Source: Tepidisphaera sp.
Lineage (GTDB): Bacteria; Planctomycetota; Phycisphaerae; Phycisphaerales; UBA1924
Length of the DNA: 57,078 nucleotides
Direction of reading: 5' to 3'
Assembly: GCA_016124375.1 (NCBI GenBank)
Contig: WGNV01000014.1
Coordinates: forward strand, 1 to 57,078
Part shown: piece by piece, positions 26,021 through 39,767 of the stretch
Position numbering within the stretch: position 1 is the first letter of the stretch
Layout: each line of letters begins with the position of its first letter
Translations under genes and position numbers: made by a program
Notes under the pieces: model-generated
What the model was told of the DNA's origin: nothing
Databases searched by the model: none
The model's input: only the letters and a program-made list of their open reading frames with translations

Positions 26021-26443
26021 TCAGCGCTTCTCCTTGCCGTAGCGGTCGATCACCTTCTTCATCGCCTTCTCGATGGGCAGCTGCACCTTGCCCGCGCCCG
26101 CGTCCGCCCAGTCGTACACCTCGGGATTGCCGTCTTCGCCCAGCGTCGCGAACGCGGCGTTCCGCATCGTCCGCGCCTGGCTGCCGATGTCCGTCTCCAC
26201 CGCCACGCTGCGGGCCGAAGCGACGAACCCGTTGAAGTACACCGCCACCGATCCGATGAACACCGTCACGAACAGCACCAGGATCACGAACCACTGCGCC
26301 AGCTTGCCGGTGTTCACGCTGCCCGTGTGCTCCACCTGGGGCATCCCCTCGGCTGAAAGATCGTGATGGTGCCAGGCGTCGGCATGGCCATGATCGCCCG
26401 CGTGCCCATGCTCCCCATGGTTGTGATTGTCATGACCGCCCAT
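26021..26443 (-). CDS. Small His-rich single-pass membrane protein
   Basis: 140 residues. The first ~40 residues hold a dense His cluster (HDNHNHGEHGHAGDHGHADA, then WHHHD) that could bind Cu or another metal. One membrane helix (about 48-70, LAQWFVILVLFVTVFIGSVA) and a ~65-residue soluble tail follow. AGGAG lies 7 bases before ATG 26443; a GTG at 26449 is too close to that site. It stands between actF and the Sco gene, so a role in metal delivery or assembly of the respiratory complex is plausible, but this is inference. Confidence 0.7.
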   Translation of the reverse strand: MGGHDNHNHGEHGHAGDHGHADAWHHHDLSAEGMPQVEHTGSVNTGKLAQWFVILVLFVTVFIGSVAVYFNGFVASARSVAVETDIGSQARTMRNAAFATLGEDGNPEVYDWADAGAGKVQLPIEKAMKKVIDRYGKEKR

Positions 26444-26617
26444 CGCCACACTCCTTCAAGCTCGCCCGGGCTCGCTTCGCCCCGCGCACCGCCGCTGAAC
26501 TGAGTTCGTCTTGTCAGACCGGATAGATTACTGTCTCACGATACTTGGTCGGTAAACTGAAATCCACCAAACTTTTCCCGATTCTCCGGCTTTTTCACCG
26601 GGGCGCAAGTCGCCGGT

Positions 26618-27991
26618 TCACACGTAGTTGCGGTGTTCCAGGGATTCGTCCAGGTAGGGGTCGCGACGCACGATCAGGCAGCTGGCTGGTGCCCGGAAGA
26701 TGATGTACCCAGCCAGTGCCAGCAGCGGGCCGACGATACCCAGCACATCCGCCCACATGCCCTGCATGATGGAGGTCGTCGCGACGCCGTCGCCCGCGTT
26801 GACCATCGGACGGACGATCCAGTAGATGTCGATCACGTGGACCAGGATGGCCCAGACGGCCAGCGCCCCGATGAGCATGGGCTTCTGCTTGACCACCCGG
26901 AAGAGCAGGATCGGGAAGGGCGCGATGAAGTGCCCGACCATCAGGAAGATACTGAGGCCACGCCAGATCGAGCCGTGATCGGTGCGGTAGAGGAAAAACG
27001 CGGTCTCTTCGGGGATGTTGCTGTACCAGATCAGGAAGTACTGGCTGAACGCGATATAGGCCCAGAAGACGGTGAACGCGAACAGCAGCTTGCCCAGGTC
27101 GTGGAAGTGCTCCTGCGTCACCACGCCCTCGAGCTTTCCAAGCGCCCGCAGGCGGGCCAGGCTCAGGATCAGCGTCGCCACGCCCGAAAAGACCGCCCCG
27201 GCGAAGAAGTACACGCCCCACATGGTGCTGAAGAACTTGAAGTCGGTCGACATGAGGTAGTCGAACCCCGCGAACGCCGTCGTCAGGGCGAAGATCAGCA
27301 TGCCCCAGGACGCCGTGAAGCGGGCCTTGGCGGACAGGGCCACTTCGCCCGTCTGGTCCTGCTGGCGGCTCAGCTTGGACATCGTCCTGGCCAGGTACGT
27401 CCAGACGATGCCGTAGAGCACGGTGCGGATCAGGAAGAACACCGGGAAGACCGGGGTCTTGAGCGGCTCATGCGTGACGGGGTCGGAGATGTGCAGCGGG
27501 GCGTAGAAGAAAGCCTGCTTGTGCTGCAGCGCTTCGTCGGCGTAGTAGGTCGGGTTGAGCCAGAGGAACATCTTGCCGTGGAATGCGATCTCGGCCAGGA
27601 TGCCCGGCAGCACCATCAGGAACGCCAGCGGGAGGTAGCTGGCGATGTTCTCAGCCTGGCGGCGGATGGTGCTCACCCAGCCCGCGTTGGTCAGATGAAA
27701 CGCCAGCACCAGGAACAGGTTGCCCAGGCAGATCGCCAGCACCGCGATCGTGCCGATGAAGTACGACGCGATGGCGTGCTTGAGCGTGAGCCCGGCGATT
27801 CCTTCGGCGCCCCCGGCGATGCCCGCGACGAGCACCAGCAGGGCGAGAATCGCGCCCACGCCCATCAGCCCCATGCCCAAGCCGCGGCCCGCACCATGGG
27901 GCAGGGTGATGTTCTCATCCCGAAGAAGCGTGGCCTTGCTCACGTGACCGTGTCCGTGGCTGTGGCTCATGTCGGCGGCGATCTGACTCAC
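26618..27991 (-). CDS. actF: Alternative complex III subunit ActF
   Basis: Integral membrane subunit of the quinol:electron-acceptor oxidoreductase that replaces cytochrome bc1. 457 residues, about ten hydrophobic helices, a short His-rich N-terminus (HSHGHGH), and an ActF-like pattern including FWAYIAFSQYFLIWYSNIPE and PYLDESLEHRNYV at the C-terminus. It begins with GTG at 27991, overlapping the actE stop (GTGA), with GGGAGGTG upstream. Translational coupling with actE is likely. Confidence 0.9.
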   Translation of the reverse strand: MSQIAADMSHSHGHGHVSKATLLRDENITLPHGAGRGLGMGLMGVGAILALLVLVAGIAGGAEGIAGLTLKHAIASYFIGTIAVLAICLGNLFLVLAFHLTNAGWVSTIRRQAENIASYLPLAFLMVLPGILAEIAFHGKMFLWLNPTYYADEALQHKQAFFYAPLHISDPVTHEPLKTPVFPVFFLIRTVLYGIVWTYLARTMSKLSRQQDQTGEVALSAKARFTASWGMLIFALTTAFAGFDYLMSTDFKFFSTMWGVYFFAGAVFSGVATLILSLARLRALGKLEGVVTQEHFHDLGKLLFAFTVFWAYIAFSQYFLIWYSNIPEETAFFLYRTDHGSIWRGLSIFLMVGHFIAPFPILLFRVVKQKPMLIGALAVWAILVHVIDIYWIVRPMVNAGDGVATTSIMQGMWADVLGIVGPLLALAGYIIFRAPASCLIVRRDPYLDESLEHRNYV

Positions 27992-28812
27992 TTCGCACCT
28001 CCCATCGGCGCCGTCGCCGCCGCGGTCTGACCCGCGGGTGTCGTGCCGGCCGCGGCCCGCTTCTTCATCAGTTGATCGCGCATGCCCTCGGGCACGTCTT
28101 CGATCGTGCCCTCGCGCGACGCTTCCAGCGCCCGCACATAGGCAACGATCGCCCAGGCGTCTCGCTCATTGACCGCGTGCCCGTAGGCGGGCATGTTCAT
28201 CTTGCCGTCGCTGCCTCCACCGGGCTTGCCCCAGCGGATGGTGTGGAAGATCCACCCGTCGAGAGAGCGGACGTTCTTGGGGTCATAGAAGGTGGGGTCG
28301 TAGAAGTTTGCCGGGCTGGGGTTGTACAGGGGCGAGACGGTGCCCTTGGCATCGCCCAGGTAACCGTGGCAGGCGGTGCAGTAGATGTTGAATCGCTCTT
28401 CACCCCGCTTGAGGAGCGCGGCATCGACGATGACGCTGGCGGGAATCTTGCTGACGAAGACGGGCTTGCCGTCCTTGTCGTAGCCGCTGATCCCCTGGTA
28501 GAACCCCAGGTCGTCCTTCAGGAGATCCTCGCGCTTGTCCTTCCAGTGGGTGGCCCACTCTTCGCCCGGCGCGGGCACGAAGCTGACGGTGCCGAAGGCG
28601 ACCGTGCCGACCACGGGCTTGCGCATGGTGCGTTCGTTGGCAAAGAACTCGGTCTGGCTCTGGGGCTTCCACTTCGGGCTGTCGTCCATGTCGGGGAAGA
28701 ACTGATGGGGCGGCTCATCGGAACGATCGCCCCGGCAGCCCGTCATCACGCCCGCCAGACCGGCCGAGAGGCCCGCCACCAGCAGCATTCGAGTGAGTTG
28801 ATTCAAATTCAT
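27988..28812 (-). CDS. actE: Alternative complex III cytochrome c lipoprotein ActE
   Basis: 274 residues. A lipoprotein signal peptide ends in the lipobox AGVMTGC (Cys about residue 26). One heme-c site, CTACH, lies near residue 145 in RFNIYCTACHGYLGD, with a later Met ligand candidate in KMNMPAYGH. This matches the mono-heme subunit that passes electrons out of complex III. GGAAGG precedes the ATG by 5 bases. The C-terminus is Ala/Pro-rich. Confidence 0.92.
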   Translation of the reverse strand: MNLNQLTRMLLVAGLSAGLAGVMTGCRGDRSDEPPHQFFPDMDDSPKWKPQSQTEFFANERTMRKPVVGTVAFGTVSFVPAPGEEWATHWKDKREDLLKDDLGFYQGISGYDKDGKPVFVSKIPASVIVDAALLKRGEERFNIYCTACHGYLGDAKGTVSPLYNPSPANFYDPTFYDPKNVRSLDGWIFHTIRWGKPGGGSDGKMNMPAYGHAVNERDAWAIVAYVRALEASREGTIEDVPEGMRDQLMKKRAAAGTTPAGQTAAATAPMGGAK

Positions 28813-28865
28813 GGTCGCCTTCCATACCCACTAGTGCCCAATGCCTAGTGACTGATGCCCTCTTC

Positions 28866-29432
28866 TTACTCTTCCACCAACTCGATGCTCGTCGCCCCGG
28901 CCTTCTCGAGCAGTGCCCGGGTGCGGTCAGGGTCGAACTTGGCGTCGGCCGCCTCGATGCACACGAAGAACTTGTCGTCACTGCTGGAGAGGAACCGCTC
29001 CTTCTTGAAGAGCGGGTGATTCCAGCGGGGCAGGCCGTTCAGGGCCAGCATGCTGATGATGGCGGTGAACGCGCTGAACAGGATGCCCAGCTCAAAGGTG
29101 ATGGGCACGAAGGCCTGCCAGCTGTGGTAGGGCTTGCCCTGCACGACCATCTGGTAGTCGACGACGGACATCCACCACTGCATGAGGTAGGCAAGGCCCA
29201 CGCCCGTGAAGCCACCGGCCGCGACCAGCAGAGGCAGCTTGGTGCGCTTCATGCCCATGGCCCCTTCCATCCCGTGGATGGGGAAGGGGGTAAAGGTGTC
29301 CCACTTGCTGTAGCCGGCGTCGCGCACGGCTTCGGCGGCGTGGTAGATCGCCGCGGGCGTGGCGAACTCGGCCATGATCCCGTAGATGGGCTCATTGGCC
29401 TCGGTGACATAGATGCGATTGCTCGCGGCCAT
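28866..29432 (-). CDS. actD: Alternative complex III subunit ActD (DUF3341)
   Basis: 188 residues with two membrane helices (about 66-85 and 102-125) and soluble ends. Family pattern: EPIYGIMAEFATPAAIYHAA, then WDTFTPFPIHGMEGAMG and LPRWNHPLFKKERF. It carries no cofactor motif and is thought to be structural. ATG 29432 is 2 bases after the actC stop, with GGGAGGAC upstream inside actC. The frame upstream of that start overlaps actC and is not used. Confidence 0.92.
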   Translation of the reverse strand: MAASNRIYVTEANEPIYGIMAEFATPAAIYHAAEAVRDAGYSKWDTFTPFPIHGMEGAMGMKRTKLPLLVAAGGFTGVGLAYLMQWWMSVVDYQMVVQGKPYHSWQAFVPITFELGILFSAFTAIISMLALNGLPRWNHPLFKKERFLSSSDDKFFVCIEAADAKFDPDRTRALLEKAGATSIELVEE

Positions 29433-29434
29433 GA

Positions 29435-34707
<5,273 letters not shown>

Positions 34708-34751
34708 GAGTGTCCTGCCGCTTGCGAGATCTGCCGTCGAACCTGAGAGGC

Positions 34752-34768
34752 GCCCCGAGATTCGGGGC
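34752..34768. repeat. Short hairpin in actA-actB spacer
   Basis: GCCCCGA and TCGGGGC form a perfect 7-bp stem around GAT. No T-tract follows in either direction. It may tune relative actA/actB expression, but that is only a guess. Confidence 0.4.
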
Positions 34769-34807
34769 CCGGCCCTCCCTCACGGTCGGGCTGCTGAAAG
34801 AGTCGTA

Positions 34808-35512
34808 CTAGTAGTGGCACGCGCCGCAGTTCTGGGGCGGCGCGTTCTTGAGCGTGTCCACCAGGCGCTTGCCTTCGTTCACCGCCGCCGCCTGACCGTT
34901 CTCGCGGTCCTTCAGCTGCGTCTCCACCCACGCCAGGTTCGTCACCTTGTCGGGCGGCACCAGGTTCTTCTCGCTCGCCCGGTGGCAGTTGAGGCACCAG
35001 CTCATCGACAGGGGCTCGTGCTCGTAGACCACCGGCATGGTGTCGATGCGCCCGTGGCACGAGTAGCAGCTCACCCCGGCGTGCAGGTGCACGTTGTGGG
35101 GGAAGTTCCGCACGTAGTCGGGCACCTTGTGGATGCGGCGCCATTCGATCGAGGCGTCCTTGGAGTACGCCTCGCGGATGAACTCCGTCTTGTTCTTGTG
35201 CGTCTCGCTGGTGTCATACAGCAGCAGCGACCCGGCCTGGTGGCACCCGTAGCACGTGGCGACGTTGGGCACGTTGGCCTCGGGGCTCTCTTCGATGTGC
35301 GTGTGGCAATACCGGCAGTCCATGCCCAGCTTGCCGGCGTGGATCTGGTGGTTGAACCCGCCCCCGGGCTGCTTGGGCATGTAGCCCACCCGCCAGAACT
35401 TGGGCGTGGCGTAATACCAGAAGCCGCCGATCACGCCGCACGAGAGCGCCAGGCCCCCGATCGCGCCGATCGTCGGCAGAAGGTTCGTCCATTTCGGAAA
35501 AATCACTGACAC
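34808..35512 (-). CDS. actA: Alternative complex III pentaheme cytochrome c ActA
   Basis: 234 residues. An N-terminal membrane helix (about 10-34) anchors an extracytoplasmic domain with five CxxCH heme sites: CRYCH, CYGCH, CYSCH, CLNCH and CGACH, the last one almost at the C-terminus. Five hemes is the usual number for ActA. The start is taken as GTG 35512: AAGGAG lies 7 bases upstream, and the residues before it in the open frame are Arg-rich and unlike ActA. First gene of the actABCDEF operon. Confidence 0.93.
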   Translation of the reverse strand: MSVIFPKWTNLLPTIGAIGGLALSCGVIGGFWYYATPKFWRVGYMPKQPGGGFNHQIHAGKLGMDCRYCHTHIEESPEANVPNVATCYGCHQAGSLLLYDTSETHKNKTEFIREAYSKDASIEWRRIHKVPDYVRNFPHNVHLHAGVSCYSCHGRIDTMPVVYEHEPLSMSWCLNCHRASEKNLVPPDKVTNLAWVETQLKDRENGQAAAVNEGKRLVDTLKNAPPQNCGACHY

Positions 35513-35824
35513 CCTGGTTCTCCTTCGAGGTAGCACCCCGAACCACGAGCGACCGACCCGGCTGAAAGTTCCCGCCGGACGGCGTCGAGCGAAACCCAAA
35601 CCACCGGCACGCTACAGTCTTTTCGAACTCGACGCTTCTCGGGCGTCAACTAGGTTCGCCTCAGACTAGAACGATTCCTGTGAGACCGCAATTGGGGCGG
35701 CCGTAGCCTACCCTGTCAAGCAGAAATTCTTGTCACATCGCAATTGAGACCGGTTCTCAACACCTCACGACCGAATCCGGCCCTTCTCCGAACGCTAACC
35801 CTCTGAATGCAGGAGCCTCCCGCC
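35513..35824. promoter_or_regulatory. Divergent actA / ctaA control region
   Basis: 312 bp between two divergently transcribed respiratory units. It contains two copies of CGCAATTG (35687-35694 and 35739-35746), 52 bp apart, two copies of TGAGACCG (35681-35688 and 35745-35752), and an operator-like inverted repeat at 35744-35760. A TTGACA hexamer is present on the minus strand at 35714-35719, without a convincing -10. Shared regulation of complex III, oxidase and heme A synthase is plausible. Confidence 0.5.
35744..35760. promoter_or_regulatory. Operator-like inverted repeat TTGAGA-N5-TCTCAA
   Basis: Perfect 6-bp arms around a 5-bp centre, 17 bp in total, about 65 bp upstream of the ctaA start. 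The size fits a dimeric helix-turn-helix regulator. It is not an FNR box (TTGAT-N4-ATCAA). Confidence 0.5.
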
Positions 35825-37207
35825 ATGAGCACTATGCCCATTCAGACACCCCGGGCCGTCCTTGCCAACCCGACCGCACTATCGGTTATCGGGCCGGCAG
35901 TGACCATCGGTTTTTTCGCGGCCATCTTCCTCTGGATCACCTTTTTCGTCACCCACCTGCCCTGGGTGGGAATGCCGCCCGGCTTGGCGATCCCCGTCAT
36001 GCTTGGTGTTTGGCTGGTCGCGTTCGGCATCGGGGGCACGTATATTCCCCGGGGTCGGGCGGCGGTCGGTGCGCTGGCCGGCGCCATCTCCGCGGCCTTG
36101 GGTCTGCTGATCGTGCTGAGCCTGCTCAAAGCTCAGCAGGCAGCGGACGGCTCGGGCAGCGCCGGCCCCCAGACACCCGCCTACATCGCAGGCTTCCTGT
36201 GCACGGGCGTGGTGGCGGGGCTCGTGGGCGTGAGCCTGGGCGGACTGGCGGCGTCGGGAAGGTCGGTTGATGCCTCTTCCGGTGCGTGGCTGGGGCGGTT
36301 CGCGTGGGTGACGGTGCTGGCCGCGGCTCCGTTGCTGTTCGTGGGCGGGCTGGTCACGAGCACCCAGAGCGGGATGGCGGTGCCCGATTGGCCCACGACC
36401 TTCGGCAACAACATGTTCCTCTACCCGCTGGGCCCGCAGGTGGACCCGGCGGTGTACCTGGAACACTCGCATCGGTTGTTCGGCACGCTGCTCGGGTGCG
36501 CCACGATCGTGCTTGCGGGGTGGGGCGTGACGCGCGGGCCGACCAGGTTCGCACGCGGGCTGGCGGTCGCTGCGCTGCTGGGCGTGGTGCTGCAGGGCGT
36601 GCTGGGCGGGGTGCGGGTCATCGAGAACAAGACCGTGCTGGCCATGGTGCACGGCGTGACTGCCCAGCTCTTGTTCGCGCTGCTGGTCATGTTGGCGGTG
36701 CACCTGTCGAAGGGATACTTCAACGTGCTGCACGAGCCCGTGCAGGGCGCCCGCCGCGCCAAGTTCTTTGCGACGCTCGCGATGCACTCGCTGATTCTGC
36801 AGTTGCTGCTTGGCGCGGCCTACCGGCACCTGAACCGGGACGGCGTCCGCTTCCCGCACATTCTCTACACGCACGCGGCGTTCGCGTTTATCGTCACGTT
36901 CGCGGCGTTCATGGGGGCGGCGGTCGTGTGGGGGCTCAAGGACGCCAAGACGGGCGAGGCGCTCGGGCCCGGCAACCTGCTGCACCGGGCCGCGGCGTGG
37001 GCCGCCACGAGCGTGATCGTGCAGTTCGTGCTGGGATGGTTCGCGTTCGGCTTTGGGGGCAAGCAACTGGAAGCCGCGAGCGTGCTGCAGGCGCTGATCC
37101 GCACCGCCCACCAGGCCAACGGGGCGATCGTCATCGGCGCGGTGACGGCGATGTTCGTGGCGGCGCGGGCGGCGTGGCGGGCGAGCAAGGACGTCGCGCC
37201 AGCGTGA
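35825..37207 (+). CDS. ctaA: Heme A synthase (COX15/CtaA) with N-terminal membrane extension
   Basis: 460 residues. The COX15 domain occupies about 157-455 and has the conserved His residues in LEHSHRLFG, MVHGVTAQLLF, ILYTHAAFAF and TAHQANGA, with TSTQSGMAVPDWPTTFGNN at its start. It converts heme O to heme A for the oxidase encoded on the other side of the shared promoter region. The first ~150 residues are additional: four hydrophobic segments (about 21-43, 52-71, 79-101, 119-143) with no recognised family. ATG 35825 has AGGAG 9 bases upstream. No heme O synthase (ctaB) gene is in the window. Confidence 0.92.
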   Translation: MSTMPIQTPRAVLANPTALSVIGPAVTIGFFAAIFLWITFFVTHLPWVGMPPGLAIPVMLGVWLVAFGIGGTYIPRGRAAVGALAGAISAALGLLIVLSLLKAQQAADGSGSAGPQTPAYIAGFLCTGVVAGLVGVSLGGLAASGRSVDASSGAWLGRFAWVTVLAAAPLLFVGGLVTSTQSGMAVPDWPTTFGNNMFLYPLGPQVDPAVYLEHSHRLFGTLLGCATIVLAGWGVTRGPTRFARGLAVAALLGVVLQGVLGGVRVIENKTVLAMVHGVTAQLLFALLVMLAVHLSKGYFNVLHEPVQGARRAKFFATLAMHSLILQLLLGAAYRHLNRDGVRFPHILYTHAAFAFIVTFAAFMGAAVVWGLKDAKTGEALGPGNLLHRAAAWAATSVIVQFVLGWFAFGFGGKQLEAASVLQALIRTAHQANGAIVIGAVTAMFVAARAAWRASKDVAPA

Positions 37208-37314
37208 TGGCGCAAAGAAAAACCGGACCTTCGCAGAGCCTCAGATCCGGCGTCCTCAGTTGGCTTTGTTGATACGCGAGGGTTTGACACCCGCGCGCCA
37301 ATATTCGCGATTGA

Positions 37315-38007
37315 TCAATCCTCGTCGCCGTCACCCTCGGCCTGGTTCTGCTTGGCGACTTCGGCTTCCAGCTCCTCGATCGAGCGTTCTTCTTCGACCT
37401 TCTGGCCGGCGGCGATCTTGGCGGCCCGCTCCTTTTCGAGCTTGCGTTTGACGGCCTCGATCTTCACCTTGTCGGGGGCGAGGATGATGCTCGCCTGCTT
37501 GCCGAACCAGCGGGGCGACTGCTCGAGCTTGGAGAGATCGGCCAGGTCGTCGTAGACCCCCTTGAGGTTTTCGAGACCGATTTCCTTGTGGGCGATTTCG
37601 CGGCCCTTGAATCGCTGGGTGATCATCACTTTGTGCCCGGCCATGAGGAATCGGCGGGCCTGATCGACACGCACCTGGATGTCGTGGGGATCGATCTTCA
37701 CGCTGCGCCCGAGGCGCAGTTCCTTCATTTCCGTGGCCTTGCTGGCCGCACGCTGCTTGCGCTGCTTCTGGCCAAGCTCGTACTTGTACTTCCCGTAGTC
37801 CATGATCTTGCAGACGGGGGGGCGCGCGTCGGGCGAAATCTCGACGAGGTCGAGCCCCAGCTCGTTGGCCTTTTGCAGGGCCACGGGGGTTTCGAGGACG
37901 CCCAACTGTTCTTCATCCGGCCCGATCACCCGCACCGGCGAGATGCGGATCATCAGGTTCACGCGGGTACGCTGCACCGGTCCTTGATCACGACTGAATC
38001 GACCCAT
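37315..38007 (-). CDS. infC: Translation initiation factor IF-3
   Basis: 230 residues. N-domain (about 10-80) with RISPVRVIGPDEEQLGVLET and KANELGLDLVEISPDARPPV, a Lys-rich linker, and the C-domain (KEIRL-like KELRLGRSVKIDPHDIQVRV, KVMITQRFKGREIAH). IF-3 binds the 30S subunit and checks start-codon selection. A ~30-residue acidic, Glu-rich tail extends beyond the usual end. ATG 38007 is chosen; AAGGAG is 13 bases upstream, farther than ideal. rpmI and rplT do not follow it: the next gene is convergent. Confidence 0.95.
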   Translation of the reverse strand: MGRFSRDQGPVQRTRVNLMIRISPVRVIGPDEEQLGVLETPVALQKANELGLDLVEISPDARPPVCKIMDYGKYKYELGQKQRKQRAASKATEMKELRLGRSVKIDPHDIQVRVDQARRFLMAGHKVMITQRFKGREIAHKEIGLENLKGVYDDLADLSKLEQSPRWFGKQASIILAPDKVKIEAVKRKLEKERAAKIAAGQKVEEERSIEELEAEVAKQNQAEGDGDED

Positions 38008-38375
38008 ATGTCTTTCGATACTCCTTCCGAGGCCTTTTTTCGCGGCCGGGCGATGGGCCCGGGACGCTTTCGACACCCCGGGGCACGCGCCTCGGGGTGA
38101 ACTTCATCATTCTGAATGCGGCGTGATGTGAGCGGGAACGGAGCGGCTCATGAGACAGCCGCCATGGGGCCGGGCGAGGTCGTGTGTAGATGCTGGCTTT
38201 GGTACATGCGATGAAACTGGCCCGGCTTGATATCTGGTCGCCCGGCGACGCGCTGGGCGGCCCTTCCCCACACCATCCTAACGACCTTGGGCGGGGAAGC
38301 AAGGCGGAAGGATGGCAAAACTCCTCGCGGAGGGCCAAATAGGCTTTAGATTCTTGTGAATTGCGGCCTGCCGCC
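38008..38375. other. infC leader and kinase 3' region
   Basis: No gene is seen. On the minus strand it is the infC leader. It holds an 11-bp hairpin at 38074-38099 and a second stem, CCGGGC-CCATC-GCCCGG, closer to infC (around 38046-38062). The part nearest the kinase gene (about 38100-38375) shows no clear signal. Confidence 0.5.
38074..38099 (-). promoter_or_regulatory. Candidate infC leader hairpin
   Basis: CACCCCGGGGC and GCCTCGGGGTG pair over 11 bp (one G-T wobble) around an ACGC loop. It lies about 67 bases upstream of the infC start in the transcript. It might be an autoregulatory or attenuation structure; no U-tract follows. Confidence 0.4.
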
Positions 38376-39767
38376 TCACACCCGCGACAGCAGCAAGGCG
38401 ATGTTCGCCATCACGCTGGCCACCAGCACCCAGAAGAGCCAGTTTGAAAGGATCGGGGGCGACTTGGGGGCCTGCACCGCGATTTCGCCCTCGGCCTTGG
38501 CCTCGGCCTGGGCCAGGGTCGTCAGGTCGAGCCCGGCGATGTCCTTGTGGGCCATCGGGGGGGTCTTCCTGGCCCGCACGGCGTTGAGGTCGGTCAGCAG
38601 GTCGGCGGTGTTCTGGTAGCGCCGGCGCTGGTCCTTCTGCATCATCATCTCGACGACCTCGGAGACCCCGGCGCTGAGCTTGGGGTTCACGTGGTCGGGC
38701 GGCACCAGGTCTGACTTCAGGTGCTTGTGCATGACGGCCGAGGGGTTCTTGGCGTCGAAGGGCACGTTGCCGGTGAGCATGTGGTAGAGCGTGGCGCCGA
38801 GCGAATAGATGTCCGCCTGCGGGCCGATGTTTAGTTCGCCCCGGATCTGCTCGGGCGAGATGTAGTAGGGCGTGCCGAAGGCCTTGCCCTGCTCGGCCTC
38901 GGCGGCTTCCTTGTCCGAGATGGCGCGGGCCAGGCCCATGTCGGCCAGCTTCGCCACCCCGTTCTTGGTGATCATGATGTTCTTGGGCTTGACGTCGCGG
39001 TGGATGAGCCCCTTGCCGTGGGCGTGCTGCAGGGCCTCGGTCACCTGGATGATGATGTCCAGGGCGTCGGTCTCACCGAAGCGGCGCTGCTTGACGATCT
39101 CGTCGTAGACCGTCGTGCCGTCGACGAACTCCATCACGAAGTAGTGGTAGTCGCCCGCTTTGCCCACGTCGTACGCCTGCACGATGTTGGGGTGATTGAG
39201 CTGGGCGGCCGCCCGGCCCTCGGCGTAGAAGCGCTCGATGAACTGCGGGTTGCTGGTGAACTTGCGGGGCAGGACCTTGATCGCCACCATGCGGTCGAGG
39301 CTGAGTTGCTTGGCCTTGAAGACGGTGGCCATGGCGCCGGCGCCCAGCTTGCCCAGGATCTTGTACCCGGGAATCTTCTGGCCCGAGCGCTCGGCCTGGG
39401 CCATTTCGCGCAAGCGCGTCATCTGACGCCGCGTGACGTACTCGTTGCTCACCAGGAGGTCGGCCAGCGACGCCTGGTTCTTGTCTTCGGAGGCTTGTTT
39501 GGCCAGGGCGAGGCAGTGCTGCACTTCTTCGGCGGTGGCCAAGCCCTGGTCGATCACCAGGCGGCCGACGATGGAATCAACGTTGGTGCCCTGCTTGGCG
39601 ACTTCCTGCAGCACGGCCTCGGACGTGACGGGGCCGGTGGAGCCGCTGCCGACGGAGAAGTTGCCCGTGCCGCCCATGCCGCTGGCGCCCGGGGCACCGT
39701 TGCCGTTGGCCTGGGCTCGCAGGCGAGAGGTGTCGGCGAGATCGGGTTGGCGGGGGTCCTGGGTCAT
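38376..39767 (-). CDS. Ser/Thr protein kinase, C-terminal membrane anchor
   Basis: 463 residues. Kinase domain about 134-400: glycine loop GKLGAGAMATVF (139-150), VAIK (K164), HRDVKPKN (D258, N263), DMGLAR in place of DFG (D276) and SPEQ. All catalytic residues are present, so it should be active. Residues ~62-120 form two helical repeats (VGRLVIDQGLATAEEVQHCL, then LADLLVSNEYVTRRQMTRLR) resembling the N-terminal repeats of type II secretion ATPases. A single helix at the extreme C-terminus (about 438-460) anchors it facing the cytoplasm. No extracellular sensor is attached. Confidence 0.92.
   Translation of the reverse strand: MTQDPRQPDLADTSRLRAQANGNGAPGASGMGGTGNFSVGSGSTGPVTSEAVLQEVAKQGTNVDSIVGRLVIDQGLATAEEVQHCLALAKQASEDKNQASLADLLVSNEYVTRRQMTRLREMAQAERSGQKIPGYKILGKLGAGAMATVFKAKQLSLDRMVAIKVLPRKFTSNPQFIERFYAEGRAAAQLNHPNIVQAYDVGKAGDYHYFVMEFVDGTTVYDEIVKQRRFGETDALDIIIQVTEALQHAHGKGLIHRDVKPKNIMITKNGVAKLADMGLARAISDKEAAEAEQGKAFGTPYYISPEQIRGELNIGPQADIYSLGATLYHMLTGNVPFDAKNPSAVMHKHLKSDLVPPDHVNPKLSAGVSEVVEMMMQKDQRRRYQNTADLLTDLNAVRARKTPPMAHKDIAGLDLTTLAQAEAKAEGEIAVQAPKSPPILSNWLFWVLVASVMANIALLLSRV

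Noticed and set aside
24271..26235. 654-codon open frame on the plus strand
   Set aside because: Antisense to ctaC and Sco, which have clear copper and heme motifs.
35744..35760. FNR/CRP-type box
   Set aside because: The arms TTGAGA/TCTCAA and 5-bp centre do not match TTGAT-N4-ATCAA or TGTGA-N6-TCACA.
37208..37314. Terminator between ctaA and infC
   Set aside because: Short imperfect stems such as GGGT-ttgac-ACCC (about 37278-37290) are present, but no T-tract follows on either strand.
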